A stretch of DNA of 33,606 bases from Actinomycetota bacterium (GCA_947445525.1 CANFDS010000013.1:1-33606); one strand, 5' to 3'. Positions 14,007 through 22,594 are shown, counted from the stretch's first letter. The notes: generated from the letters alone by a model not told the origin. Numbers and translations: made by a program.

Positions 14007-15253
14007 CAGGGAAGCCCGGGGCGACCGCCCCCGCGGGTGACCCCGCCGCTGCCCCCGTGCGCGTCCGCTTCGCGCCCAGCCCCACCGGGTCGCTGCACCT
14101 CGGCAACGCGCTCACGGCGGTCGCCAACCGGCGCTTCGCCGACGAGCACGGCGGCATCCTCGTCCTACGTATCGACGACACCGACAGCGTGCGGGACGTC
14201 GAGGGCGGGGAGGAGGGGATCCTGCGCGACCTCGCCTGGCTCGGCGTCGGCGTCGACGAGGGCCAGCTGCGCCAGTCGGCGCGCGGGGAGATCTACCGGG
14301 CTGCCGCGGCCCGCCTGGTGGCCTCCGGCGCCGCCGTGCCCGAGGCCGACGGCAGCGTGCGCGTCTCCGCCGCCGCCGCCCGCGCCGCCGGCGCCACCGC
14401 GGCCGACCGCCCGACGCTCGTCCGCCCCGACGGCTCGGCGACCTACCACCTCGCCTCCGTCGCCGACGACGCCGACCTGCGCATCACCCACGTCATCCGC
14501 GGCGCCGACCACCGCTCGAACGCCGAGCTGTACGGCGCCCTGTTCGCCGCGCTCGGCGCGCCCGCGCCCGAGATCCTCCACCACGGCCTGATCCTGGGTG
14601 ACGACGGCTCGAAGCTGTCGAAGCGGGATGGCGCCACGGCGGGCGCGGGCGACGCGGCGGGAGCGGCCCCGGCCGCCGACCTCGTCTCGATCGCCGACTT
14701 CCGCGCCGCCGGCATCCCGGCCGAGGCGGTGCGCGCGTATCTCGAGGAGCTGGGCCTGCCGCGCCACGACGTGCGGCTCGACCTGACCCGGGTGCGCCGC
14801 CTCGCCGTCGAGGCGCTCGCCGCCCTCTCCGACGGGGAGCTGGCCGCGCGGGTCGAGGCGCCGCTGCGGCTGGTCGCGGCCCTGCGCGGCGCCCGTGACC
14901 TCGTCGAGGCGCGCGACTACGCCGAGTCGATCCTGCGGCCGGGCCCCGGCGACGGGCCAGAAGCCGCCCCCGGCCCGCAGCCGCCCGAGGCCCGGCCGAC
15001 GCTGCTGCGCTTCGCCGAGCTGCGCGCCGGCGCCGCCGACGAGCTCGACGACGAGACGGCCCGCTCGATCGTCCGCGAGCTCAAGGCCGTCCACGCCGAC
15101 CTGAAGGCGCTCCGGCGCGCTCTCACCGGCCGCGAGCGCGGCCCGGAGCTATGGGCGGTCGTGCGCGCGCTCGCGCGCGAAGAGTCGCTCGCCCGCTCCG
15201 GCTTTGCGCCGGCTGCCGCGGCTGCAGGCAGGTCCGGCGAGCCGTCCGGGTAG
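14003..15253 (+). CDS. gltX: Glutamyl-tRNA synthetase, short form
   Basis: 416 residues against about 470-490 for usual GltX. The class I signatures are present: FAPSPTGSLHLGN (HIGH variant at 32-35), RIDDTD, the HVIRGADHRSN block and K204-L-S-K-R (KMSKS variant). It charges tRNA-Glu, possibly also tRNA-Gln. A ~16-residue Ala/Gly-rich insertion follows KLSKRDGAT. The C-terminal anticodon-binding region is present but trimmed, and no zinc-binding cysteine set is seen. The stand-alone GluQ enzyme is shorter (~300) and lacks this C-terminal part, so GltX is preferred. Starts at GTG overlapping the pdxH stop; cysS follows 39 bases after it, matching the gltX-cysS order known from Bacillus. Confidence 0.82.
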   Translation: MTGKPGATAPAGDPAAAPVRVRFAPSPTGSLHLGNALTAVANRRFADEHGGILVLRIDDTDSVRDVEGGEEGILRDLAWLGVGVDEGQLRQSARGEIYRAAAARLVASGAAVPEADGSVRVSAAAARAAGATAADRPTLVRPDGSATYHLASVADDADLRITHVIRGADHRSNAELYGALFAALGAPAPEILHHGLILGDDGSKLSKRDGATAGAGDAAGAAPAADLVSIADFRAAGIPAEAVRAYLEELGLPRHDVRLDLTRVRRLAVEALAALSDGELAARVEAPLRLVAALRGARDLVEARDYAESILRPGPGDGPEAAPGPQPPEARPTLLRFAELRAGAADELDDETARSIVRELKAVHADLKALRRALTGRERGPELWAVVRALAREESLARSGFAPAAAAAGRSGEPSG

Positions 15254-15292
15254 GCGCGCCCGCCGCCCTCCCCTTCTGGTACCTCTACGAGC

Positions 15293-16663
15293 GTGCGCCT
15301 CACCAACACCCTGACCCGTCGCAGCGAGGAGCTGCCGCCCGCGCGGCAGCCCGCCGCCGCCACGACCCCCGCCGCCGCCCCGACCCGCATCGGCATGTAC
15401 TTCTGCGGCCCCACCGTGTACCAGCGCATCCACGTCGGCAACGCTCGCCCGTTCGTGATCGCCATGTGGCTGCGCAGCTGGCTGCGCGCCCGCGGCTACG
15501 ACGTCCGGCTCGTCATCAACATCACCGACGTCAACGACAAGATCTACGAGTCCGCCCCCGGCGCCAGCGCCGCCCTCGCCCAGCAGGCCTCCGACTGGTA
15601 CATCGAGGACACCGGCCTGCTCGGCCTCGGCCGCCCGGACGAGGAGCCGAAGGCCACCGAGACCGTGCCCGAGATCGTCGCCCTGATCGAGGAGCTCGTC
15701 GCCAAGGACATGGCCTACGAGGCCGGGGGCGACGTCTACTTCCGGGTCGGCCGCTTCCCCGACTACGGCTGCCTCTCCGGGCAGCGCCCCGACGAGATGC
15801 AGGATCAGGAGCCGAACCCGCTCAAGGAGGACGCGCGCGACTTCGCCCTCTGGAAGGCGCACAAGCCCGGCGAGGACACCAGCTGGCCCTCCCCGTGGGG
15901 CGACGGCCGCCCCGGCTGGCACATCGAGTGCTCGGCGATGGCCGAGAAGTTCCTCGGCCCCGAGTTCGAGATCCACGGCGGCGGGCTCGACCTCGTCTTC
16001 CCGCATCACGAGAACGAGCTGGCCCAGTCGCGCGCTGCCGGCCGCGGCTTCGCGCGCGTGTGGATGCACAACGGCATGCTGCGCTTTACCGGCGAGAAGA
16101 TGTCGAAGTCGGTCGGCAACGTGGCGGCGCTGCGCGACGTGATCGAGCAGTGGGGCCGCGAGACCTTCCTACTCTTCCTGCTCACCGGCCACTGGTCGAA
16201 GCCGATCGACTTCTCGGACGAGACGATGACGCAGGCCGCCGTCCAGGCCGAGTCGTTCCGTAATGCCTTCCGCACGGGTGCCATGCCCGCCGCGACCGGC
16301 CCGGGCTCCACCGGCGCTGCTCCGGGGTCTGCTCCCGCCGCCGGCCCCGGCTGGGACGCGTTCGCAGCCGCGCTGGAAGAGGACTTCAACACGCCCAACG
16401 CCCTCGCGATCATGCACGCCTGGCGCGCGAGCGGCGAGCTCGAGCTGCTCGGCCGGGCGCTCGCGCTGTTCGGCCTGGAGAGCCTGACGCAGGAGCAGGC
16501 GGCCCCCGCTGCCGTGCACGAGCTGGCGCAGGCGCGGCTGGCCGCGCGCGGCCGCCGCGACTTCGGCGAGTCCGACCGGCTGCGCGACGAGATCGCAGCC
16601 GCCGGCTGGACGGTGCGCGACATCGCCGACCCGCCCGGCTACCAGCTCGTGCCGGCGTCATGA
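15293..16663 (+). CDS. cysS: Cysteinyl-tRNA synthetase
   Basis: 456 residues. Class I synthetase with Y-F-C-G-PTVYQRIHVGNAR (zinc cysteine and HIGH at 47-50), INITDVNDK, GWHIECSAM (second zinc cysteine), GGGLDLVFPHHENE (His and Glu zinc ligands) and E-K269-MSKSVGN. The C-terminal DALR-type helices and a final anticodon region are present (DFGESDRLRDEI). Two low-complexity insertions occur: an Ala/Pro/Thr stretch at about 15-30 and a Gly/Ala/Pro stretch at about 330-350. GTG 15293 is the first start that retains the N-terminal RLTNTLTR. Its TGA overlaps the ATG of rlmB. High certainty. Confidence 0.95.
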   Translation: MRLTNTLTRRSEELPPARQPAAATTPAAAPTRIGMYFCGPTVYQRIHVGNARPFVIAMWLRSWLRARGYDVRLVINITDVNDKIYESAPGASAALAQQASDWYIEDTGLLGLGRPDEEPKATETVPEIVALIEELVAKDMAYEAGGDVYFRVGRFPDYGCLSGQRPDEMQDQEPNPLKEDARDFALWKAHKPGEDTSWPSPWGDGRPGWHIECSAMAEKFLGPEFEIHGGGLDLVFPHHENELAQSRAAGRGFARVWMHNGMLRFTGEKMSKSVGNVAALRDVIEQWGRETFLLFLLTGHWSKPIDFSDETMTQAAVQAESFRNAFRTGAMPAATGPGSTGAAPGSAPAAGPGWDAFAAALEEDFNTPNALAIMHAWRASGELELLGRALALFGLESLTQEQAAPAAVHELAQARLAARGRRDFGESDRLRDEIAAAGWTVRDIADPPGYQLVPAS

Positions 16664-17433
16664 GCGCCGGCCGCGAGCTCGTCTACGGCCGCCAGCCGGT
16701 GCGCGAGGCGCTGCGTGGGCGCCGCGAGGTGCTCGAGCTGTGGGTCACCGACCGCGCCCTGGCCGCCGAGCCCTGGCTGCAGGAGACGGCTCGACCTCGA
16801 CCTCAGGTGAAGGCCGACGGCGCAATCGAGGAGTCGGCGGGGACGCGCGACCACCAGGGCGTGCTCGCGTTCTGCGAGCCGTACCGCTACGCCGACGCGC
16901 TCGCGCTGGCCAGGGGTGGCGGCGCGGGGGGTGGCGCGGGTGGCGGCGCGGGTGGCGGCCCCGGACCTGGCCCCGAGCGCCCGCTGATCGTGGTTCTCGA
17001 CCAGGTCACCGACCCGCACAACCTGGGTGCCGTCTGCCGCAGCGCGGAGGGCGCCGGCGCTACCTGCGTCGTCATCCCCAAGGACGGCGCGGTCCACGTC
17101 ACCCCGGCCGTCTGCAAGACCTCGGCAGGCGCCGTCGAGCACATCCCCGTCGCCATCGTCACCAACGTCGCGCGCTACCTCGAGGAGATCAAGGGGCCCG
17201 ACCTCTGGGTGTGGGCTGCCGACCAGGATCGCGGGACGGCGCCCTGGCAGGCCGATCTCGCCGGCGGCACCGCGCTCGTGCTCGGCGCCGAGGGCAAGGG
17301 GCTGCGCCCGCTCGTGCGCCGCAGCTGCGACGGCGCGATCGCCATCCCGCTGGCCGGCAAGATCGACTCGCTCAACGTCAGTGTCGCCGCCGGCGTTCTC
17401 CTGTTCGAGGCCCGCCGCCAGCGGAGCGCCTGA
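16660..17433 (+). CDS. rlmB: 23S rRNA (guanosine-2'-O)-methyltransferase RlmB-like, SPOUT/TrmH family
   Basis: 257 residues. The N-terminal substrate-binding domain (ELVYGRQPVREALRG, then TRDHQGVLAF) is joined by a Gly-rich linker (about 85-106, GGAGGG repeats) to the knotted SPOUT domain: VLDQVTDPHNLGAVCRSAEGAGATCVVIPKD (motif 1), LVLGAEGKGLRPLV (motif 2) and IPLAGKIDSLNVSVAAGVLLFE (motif 3 with the Ser-Leu-Asn-Val core). RlmB-type enzymes use SAM to 2'-O-methylate a guanosine of 23S rRNA. The ATG overlaps the cysS stop by four bases. The position between cysS and yacP is the same as in Bacillus. The exact rRNA target is inferred from family. Confidence 0.88.
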   Translation: MSAGRELVYGRQPVREALRGRREVLELWVTDRALAAEPWLQETARPRPQVKADGAIEESAGTRDHQGVLAFCEPYRYADALALARGGGAGGGAGGGAGGGPGPGPERPLIVVLDQVTDPHNLGAVCRSAEGAGATCVVIPKDGAVHVTPAVCKTSAGAVEHIPVAIVTNVARYLEEIKGPDLWVWAADQDRGTAPWQADLAGGTALVLGAEGKGLRPLVRRSCDGAIAIPLAGKIDSLNVSVAAGVLLFEARRQRSA

Positions 17434-17466
17434 GGCGGCGCCTCGCCCGCCGTCGCGCCGCCCGCC

Positions 17467-17904
17467 ATGCCCGTCGCTAGCTACTACCTCTTCGACGGCC
17501 ACAACCTGCTCCACGCCGGCGCCTACGCCGAGCCGCGCGAGCTGACCGACATGCTGGCCAGCTGGCTCTCGCTGAAGGGCGCCCGCGGCACCGTCGTCTT
17601 CGACGGCAAGGGCCAGGCGCAGCAGATCGGCCCGCTCGAGGTGGTCTGGGCGCCGCACGCCGACACCGTGCTCGAGCGCATGGCCGCCGACCGCCGCGGT
17701 CGCGAGCAGGTGTGCCTCGTCTCGTCCGACCTCGCGGTGAAGGGCACGGCCGGCCGCCAGGTCGCCCAGCTCTCGTCGCAGACGTTCCTGCGTGACCTCG
17801 AGCCGACCGATCTGCCGCCCCAGCGGCCCGGCCACGTCGCCGACCTGCTCGACCCTGCGCTGCGCGCCCGCCTCGAGCGGCTCCGCCGCGGCCTCGACGG
17901 CTGA
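17467..17904 (+). CDS. YacP/Rae1-like NYN-domain ribonuclease
   Basis: 145 residues, somewhat shorter than YacP. The N-terminal YYLFDGHNLLHA contains the acidic Asp and the GHN motif of the NYN (PIN-like) nuclease fold; VVFDGKG supplies the second acidic position and VSSDLAVKG the third. Rae1 in Bacillus is a ribosome-associated endoribonuclease; location between rlmB and sigH is the same here. The GC-rich coding pattern is uniform with its neighbours. It starts 33 bases after rlmB with no obvious separate promoter, so it is probably co-transcribed. Family likely; catalytic activity is inferred. Confidence 0.82.
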   Translation: MPVASYYLFDGHNLLHAGAYAEPRELTDMLASWLSLKGARGTVVFDGKGQAQQIGPLEVVWAPHADTVLERMAADRRGREQVCLVSSDLAVKGTAGRQVAQLSSQTFLRDLEPTDLPPQRPGHVADLLDPALRARLERLRRGLDG

Positions 17905-17920
17905 GTTTCGCCGTAAGGGC

Positions 17921-17948
17921 TTGACGTTTGCCCACTAGTTGTTATCCT
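17921..17948 (+). promoter_or_regulatory. Promoter upstream of the SigH-like gene
   Basis: TTGACG (17921-17926) and TATCCT (17943-17948) are 16 bases apart in an unusually AT-rich patch just after the YacP-like gene. This is the best sigma70-type -35/-10 pair in the window. The predicted transcript would have a leader of about 70 bases containing two short inverted repeats. Confidence 0.55.
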
Positions 17949-18002
17949 CTGTCTCAACCTAAGGGTGAGAGTTGATGGGAGAAGGATCGGGCGCCCGTCA
18001 AA

Positions 18003-18026
18003 AAACCCGTTTGATACAGGGGGTTT
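18003..18026 (+). promoter_or_regulatory. Leader hairpin overlapping the sigH ribosome site
   Basis: AAACCC (18003-18008) can pair with GGGTTT (18021-18026) around a 12-base loop. The 3' arm overlaps the last three G of the AGGGGG Shine-Dalgarno (18018-18023). The stem is short, so control by it is only a suggestion. Confidence 0.25.
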
Positions 18027-18028
18027 CG

Positions 18029-18694
18029 ATGTCGGTTCGGTACGCAGCGGCGGTACGCACGCCGGCAAAGGTTCAACGTGAGCTTGAGGATCTCCAGCTC
18101 GTGATGAAGGCGCGCAACGGCAACCAGGCCGCGCTGGATGCCCTGATGAAGCGCTATACGAGCTTCGTCCGGCTCAAATCCAGCTCGTACTTCCTCGCCG
18201 GTGGCGACTCGGACGACCTGATCCAGGAGGGGATGATCGGCCTCTACAAGGCCGTGCGCGATTTCCGCCCCGACAAGGAGACCTCGTTCCGCAGCTTCGC
18301 CGAGCTCTGCGTCACCCGGCAGATCATCACGGCGATCAAGACCGCCACGCGCTACAAGCACGCGCCGCTCAACACGTATGTCTCGTTCAGCCATACCCCC
18401 GCTGGACAGGACTCCGATTCGGACTGCACGCTCGGCGATGCCCTCCCCGGCCCGCGCATCGACGACCCGATCGTCAGCGTCATGTCCACCGAGGAGCTCA
18501 AGAGCCTCGTCTTCTGCCTCGGCACCGGCCTCTCGCCGCTCGAGTCGCAGGCGCTCAAGCTGTACCTCGAAGGCTCGTCCTACGAGGACATGGCCGAGGA
18601 GCTCGGCTGCGACACGAAGACGATCGACAACGCCCTCCAGCGCGTCAAGCGCAAGGTTCTCAACCACCAGCAGTCGCGCCAGGTCCTTCAGTAG
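18029..18694 (+). CDS. sigH: SigH-like RNA polymerase sigma factor (sigma70 family)
   Basis: 221 residues from ATG 18029, preceded by AGGGGG. Region 2 is clear: DLQLVMKARNGNQAALDALMKRY, then GGDSDDLIQEGMIGLYKAVRDFRPDKETSFRSFAELCVTRQIITAIKTATRYKH, and region 4 has the helix-turn-helix SYEDMAEELGCDTKTIDNALQRVKRKV. This matches the SigH type of Firmicutes rather than ECF factors, which end region 2 differently. No anti-sigma gene is adjacent. In-frame upstream starts (ATG 17975, TTG 17972) would add 18 or 19 residues beginning GEGSGARQK; I cannot exclude them. It follows the YacP-like gene, as in Bacillus, but has its own promoter. The regulon is unknown. Confidence 0.87.
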   Translation: MSVRYAAAVRTPAKVQRELEDLQLVMKARNGNQAALDALMKRYTSFVRLKSSSYFLAGGDSDDLIQEGMIGLYKAVRDFRPDKETSFRSFAELCVTRQIITAIKTATRYKHAPLNTYVSFSHTPAGQDSDSDCTLGDALPGPRIDDPIVSVMSTEELKSLVFCLGTGLSPLESQALKLYLEGSSYEDMAEELGCDTKTIDNALQRVKRKVLNHQQSRQVLQ

Positions 18695-18725
18695 GCCGCA
18701 GCCGGGCGCTAGGCTCCGGCAGAGC

Positions 18726-18798
18726 GCCGGAGTAGCTCAGCTGGCAGAGCAACCGCCTTGTAAGCGGTAGGTCACGGGTTCGAGTCCCGTCTCCGGCT
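18726..18798 (+). tRNA. tRNA-Thr (anticodon TGT)
   Basis: A full cloverleaf is readable. Acceptor GCCGGAG pairs with CTCCGGC; the D arm is GCTC/GAGC; the anticodon stem ACCGC/GCGGT encloses loop CTTGTAA with TGT in the centre; the T arm ACGGG-TTCGAGT-CCCGT is canonical. The discriminator base is T and CCA is not encoded. It lies 31 bases after sigH and ends 3 bases before the stop of a convergent gene. Confidence 0.97.
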
Positions 18799-18801
18799 TT
18801 C

Positions 18802-19512
18802 TCAGCCGGCGCCGCTGACCCGTTTCATGCGCTGTAGCAGGGTGCGGCCGTTGGTCTCGATCGCGCCGCGCAGGTCAGTCGAGCGGTTCGCGATGATGCC
18901 GATCTCGCCGGTCACGCGGCCGAGCCGCAGGTGGATCTCGGTGTCGTAGAACGTTCCGTCCTTCGACATGAAGACGTTGCGGATGGCGTAGGCGTCGGTG
19001 CCGAGGCCCGGGACGGCCCAGCGCGTCGTCGAGTCGAGCGTCCAGCCGCCCTCGATCAGACGGCCGCGGAACCGCCGGAAGCTCTCGATCTGGCGCGCGT
19101 GGTGCAGCGCAGCCGTCGCCACGCTCCTGAAGAGCTGCACGGTGGTGCCGCCGAAGAACGCGCCGTCGGGGGCGAAGCCGGGCCCCCAGCTCTGGTCGTA
19201 GCCGGCCACCCAGCCGTCGGCGGCGATGTCGCTCGGCGTGTCCTTCGGGTCGAGGGTGTAGCGCGTCGCGTCTTCGACGTCGAAGCGCCCGCTCGACGAT
19301 GACTTGGGCAGGACGTCGAAGCGGCCGCCCGTCAGCAGGTCGCGGGGTAGCACCATCTGCGCGAGCTGGGTCGGCGTGATCGTGGCTGTGCGGGCTGTCG
19401 GCGGGGTACGGGCCGCCAGCGCGCCGGGCGAGAAGACGGTTAGCGCCGCGACCGGCGCGAGCAGCACCGCCGTCACGACGAGCGCGGAGGCGGTGTGCCG
19501 GCGCCCCTTCAT
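18802..19512 (-). CDS. Secreted protein of unknown function, paralog of its upstream neighbour
   Basis: 236 residues with a signal peptide (MKGRRH, hydrophobic core, ALAA cleavage near residue 34). I do not recognise the family. It shares a clear pattern with the gene just upstream: TLDPxDTxxDxAxxGxVAGYxxxxxxG, a TT-x-x-LFR segment, RF-x-GR-x-I, W-x-V-x-GLG, DGT, R-x-GR, a DLR-x-x-x-E-x-N-x-R block and a final basic helix. Alternating beta strands and polar turns suggest a compact extracellular domain. ATG 19512 overlaps the neighbour's restored-frame stop (ATGA), so they form a coupled pair. It could be an environment-sensing or cell-surface-bound protein; no function is claimed. Confidence 0.7.
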   Translation of the reverse strand: MKGRRHTASALVVTAVLLAPVAALTVFSPGALAARTPPTARTATITPTQLAQMVLPRDLLTGGRFDVLPKSSSSGRFDVEDATRYTLDPKDTPSDIAADGWVAGYDQSWGPGFAPDGAFFGGTTVQLFRSVATAALHHARQIESFRRFRGRLIEGGWTLDSTTRWAVPGLGTDAYAIRNVFMSKDGTFYDTEIHLRLGRVTGEIGIIANRSTDLRGAIETNGRTLLQRMKRVSGAG

Positions 19513-20748
19513 CCGGAGCCGAGCCTATCGGCTGCGACGCGCAGCAGCGCCTCGAGGTCGCGGTCGTTCAGCATCCGCGTGCTGCCCGTGGCCAGGAGCG
19601 CCTCCACCAGCTTGCCGCGGCGGGTCGCGAGCAGCACGACGCGGGCCGGCCCGATCGGGGTTTCCAGGCGCCAGGTGATGACGGCCCCCTCGTCGCCGGC
19701 CTGGAGGGTGCGCCGCGACTCCAGCTTCAGCTTGAGTCGGCGCACGCTCGACAGCTGCGCGGTGCGCTCGATGGGGGGCTCCGAAGAAGGCGGGGTCGGC
19801 CATCGAGGTGAAGCTGTCACGCGCGCCCGCGAGGTCGTCGCTGCGCAGCAGGGTCACCTGGAGCTCGCCCACGTACGACGTGCCGATCGGCTTGACAGGC
19901 GGGCGCAGGCGTCGGCTGAAGCCGGCGATGCCCGGCGTCGCGATCCACCCTTCCGAGCGCACCGTCGCGCCGTCCGGCAGGTCGCCGACGCCCACAGCGA
20001 GCCGGTCGAGCGGGGGCGCGCCGGCTGGCTTTGTCTCGACGCCGTAGCCGAGGCCGAGCGGGAGCTTCGGCGGCCCGTCCAGCTTCTCGCCGCGCGCCGC
20101 AGCCCTGAAGCGGGCGGCCAGTACCCGCGCGTTCGCCTCCAGCGGGCGGCGCAGGTCGCCGTCGTCGGAGCGGGCCATCGTCACGTTGGCGACGGGCCGG
20201 CCGGTGCGGAAAGAGATGCCGCCGGCGTGCCAGCGCGTCCCGTCCAGCTCCAGCGCGACCGTCGCGGCCGTGACCGAGCGGCCGAGACCGGTGACCGTCC
20301 AGCCGGCCGCGTCGGACGCGATGAGCCCGAGCGGCGGGATCGGCCTGCCCGCGAAGCGCTTGTAGATGTCGGCCTGCGAGACGGCGAAGGCTTCGGCGGC
20401 CGCCGCGTCGCGGAAGAGCAGGACGCCGGTGGTCAGCGCGAGCACCTTGCCTTCGGCCCAGTTGAAGCCGTGCTCGTAGCCGGCGACGTAGCCGCGCCGG
20501 GCGAGGTCGTCGGCCGTGTCGGCCGGATCGAGCGTCTTGTACGCCTCCTCGGCGGCGCTGATCGGCCCCGAGCCGGAGGAGGCGGTGGCCCGGGTGGCAT
20601 CCACCTCGGCGATGTGGGCGGCAGGCACGACGAGCAGCGGCAGATCGCGCGCGGTGACCGCGGGTGAGCGGGCGGCGGTCGCGGCCCCGCCCGGCGCTCC
20701 GGCGGCAGCGCCGAGGGCCGCCAGCAGGATCACCCTCGCCCTGCTCAC
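19509..20748 (-). pseudogene. Two-domain secreted paralog with a one-base frameshift
   Basis: Starts at GTG 20748 with a signal peptide (SRARVILLAALGAAAG...), preceded on its strand by TACGGT seven bases upstream. About 320 codons in, the frame turns into shadow-like Arg/His-rich sequence at a run of six C (19773-19778, G on the + strand). Removing one C restores a natural reading: GAPIERTAQLSSVRRLKLKLESRR, then VITWRLETPIGPARVVLLATRRGKLVEALLATG, ending at 19509 with a TGA overlapping the next gene's ATG. The restored protein has about 412 residues: the paralogous domain and a second, diverged copy. It may be a sequencing error, a recent mutation or slippage; without reads I cannot say. Function unknown. 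Confidence 0.65.
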
Positions 20749-20755
20749 GAGGGGC

Positions 20756-20761
20756 ACCGTA
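20756..20761 (-). promoter_or_regulatory. -10 box of the secreted-paralog pair
   Basis: TACGGT on the minus strand ends 7 bases before GTG 20748, supporting that GTG as the start over the in-frame ATG at 20805, which would overlap the divergent carboxylase gene. Confidence 0.4.
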
Positions 20762-20782
20762 GCGCACCCTGCGGCGCTGACG

Positions 20783-20788
20783 TAAAGT
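20783..20788 (+). promoter_or_regulatory. -10 box of the carboxylase beta-subunit gene
   Basis: TAAAGT ends 10 bases before ATG 20799. There is no Shine-Dalgarno, and a short or absent leader is likely. Confidence 0.35.
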
Positions 20789-20798
20789 GCGGCCCTGT

Positions 20799-22364
20799 AT
20801 GGCACTCAGCGAGGACACCACCCAGGCCAAGCTCGAGCGGCTCCTGAAGCTGCGCGAGGAGTCGCTGCACCAGGCGAGCGACAAGGCGATCCAGCGTCAG
20901 CACGACCGCGGCAAGCTGCTCGCGCGCGAGCGCCTTGAGCTGCTGCTCGACCCCGGCTCGTTCGTCGAGCTAGACCGCTACGTGCGGCATCGCAGCTCCG
21001 AGTTCGGGATGCTCGAGAACCGCCCCTGGGGCGACGCCGTCGTCACCGGCTACGGCACGGTGTTCGGCCGCAAGGTGTTCGTCTTCTCGCAGGACTTCAC
21101 GATCTTCGGCGGCTCGCTGAGCGAGGTGTTCGCCGAGAAGATCTGCAAGGTCATGGACATGGCCGTGAAGTACGGCTGCCCGCTGATCGGCATCAACGAC
21201 TCGGGCGGGGCGCGCATCCAGGAAGGCGTCGTCAGCCTGGGCGGCTACGCGGAGATCTTCTGGCGGAATGTGCAGGCGAGCGGCGTGATCCCGCAGATCA
21301 GCCTGGTGATGGGCCCGTGCGCCGGCGGCGCCGTCTACTCGCCCGCGATGACGGACTTCATCTTCATGGTCGAGAAGACCTCGTACATGTTCATCACCGG
21401 CCCCGACGTGGTGAAGACGGTGACGGGCGAGATCGTGACGCAGGAGGAGCTCGGCGGCGCCGCGACGCACGCGTCGAAGTCGGGCGTGGCGCATTTCACG
21501 GCGCCGAGCGAGCAGGAGTGCATCGAGGATGCGCGCTATCTCGTCTCGTTCCTGCCGCAGAACAACCGCGAGGCGCCGCAGTGGGTGCGCCCGACCGACC
21601 CGCGCGACCGCGAGGACGTCGAGCTCGACTCGATCATCCCCGACAATCCGAACAAGCCGTACGACATCAAGGACGTCATCCACCGGGTGATGGACGACGG
21701 CGAGTTCCTTGAGGTGCAGACGCGCTACGCCGAGAACATCGTGTGCGGCTACGCGCGGCTCGGCGGGCATGTCGTGGGCGTGGTCGGGAACCAGCCGAAG
21801 GCGCTGGCGGGCGTGCTCGACATCGAGTCGTCGACGAAGGCCGCGCGCTTCGTGCGCACCTGCGACGCGTTCAACATCCCGCTGATCACGTTCGAGGACG
21901 TGCCCGGGTTCCTGCCGGGCACGGCGCAGGAGTGGCACGGCATCATCCGCCACGGCGCGAAGCTGCTGTACGCGTACTGCGAGGCGACGGTGCCGAAGCT
22001 CACCGTCATCACGCGCAAGGCGTACGGCGGCGCGTACGACGTCATGTCGTCGAAGCACGTCCGTGCGGACTTCAACTTCGCCTGGCCGACCGCCGAGGTG
22101 GCTGTGATGGGCCCGGATGGGGCGGTCAACATCATCTTCCGCGACGAGCTGAAGGCTGCTGCCGACCCCGAAGCCCGCCGCGCCGAGCTGATCGCCGACT
22201 ACAAGGACAAGTTCGCGAACCCGTACACCGCGGCAGAGCGCGGGTACGTGGACGACGTCATCGAGCCGCGGCGGACGCGTCCGGTGTTGATCGATGCGCT
22301 GGAGACCGCGCTGACGAAGCATGAGGCGAGGCCCCAGCGGAAGCACGGGAACATCCCGCTGTAG
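20799..22364 (+). CDS. Acyl-CoA carboxylase beta (carboxyltransferase) subunit, propionyl/acetyl-CoA type
   Basis: 521 residues, the usual PccB/AccD size. It moves the carboxyl group from biotin to acetyl- or propionyl-CoA. Visible are [19 protein letters not shown] near the N-terminus, the first oxyanion-type motif [31 protein letters not shown], the second-half motif [32 protein letters not shown] and [11 protein letters not shown]. The last three are typical of the actinobacterial acyl-CoA carboxylases. The alpha subunit is 2.3 kb downstream on the same strand and an epsilon-like subunit follows at once. The substrate length preference cannot be read. It is divergent from the secreted paralog pair. 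Confidence 0.93.
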   Translation: MALSEDTTQAKLERLLKLREESLHQASDKAIQRQHDRGKLLARERLELLLDPGSFVELDRYVRHRSSEFGMLENRPWGDAVVTGYGTVFGRKVFVFSQDFTIFGGSLSEVFAEKICKVMDMAVKYGCPLIGINDSGGARIQEGVVSLGGYAEIFWRNVQASGVIPQISLVMGPCAGGAVYSPAMTDFIFMVEKTSYMFITGPDVVKTVTGEIVTQEELGGAATHASKSGVAHFTAPSEQECIEDARYLVSFLPQNNREAPQWVRPTDPRDREDVELDSIIPDNPNKPYDIKDVIHRVMDDGEFLEVQTRYAENIVCGYARLGGHVVGVVGNQPKALAGVLDIESSTKAARFVRTCDAFNIPLITFEDVPGFLPGTAQEWHGIIRHGAKLLYAYCEATVPKLTVITRKAYGGAYDVMSSKHVRADFNFAWPTAEVAVMGPDGAVNIIFRDELKAAADPEARRAELIADYKDKFANPYTAAERGYVDDVIEPRRTRPVLIDALETALTKHEARPQRKHGNIPL

Positions 22365-22414
22365 TCACGCGGCCGTTGTCGCAGCGAGAAGAGCCGAAGA
22401 GGAAGAGGCAGCGC

Positions 22415-22594
22415 GTGGATCTGAACATCACCCCCGAGCCAACCGACGAGGAGCGCGCTGCGCTCGTCGCGGCGTTCGAGCAGCTGCTCGCGGAGGACGA
22501 CCTCAGGAGCGGGTCGCCGTACCGGAGCCCCTGGCGCCAGGCCGGCATCGCGCAGAACACGCAGCCGTTCGACGCGTATCCGACCGACCGATAG
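22415..22594 (+). CDS. Acyl-CoA carboxylase epsilon-like small subunit
   Basis: 59 residues from GTG 22415. DLNITPEPTDEERAALVAAFEQLL followed by a SPWRQAG segment resembles AccE epsilon subunits of Actinobacteria, which bridge the alpha and beta subunits and stimulate activity. It follows the beta subunit by 50 bases, the expected place. GGAAGAGG lies about 6 bases before this GTG, which favours it over an in-frame TTG at 22376 that lacks a ribosome site and would add 13 charged residues. These small proteins are poorly conserved, so the call rests on motif pattern and position together. Confidence 0.65.
   Translation: MDLNITPEPTDEERAALVAAFEQLLAEDDLRSGSPYRSPWRQAGIAQNTQPFDAYPTDR

Noticed and set aside
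14003-15253. Glutamyl-Q tRNA(Asp) synthetase
   Set aside because: The protein keeps a C-terminal region that GluQ lacks and sits in the gltX position of the conserved gene order.
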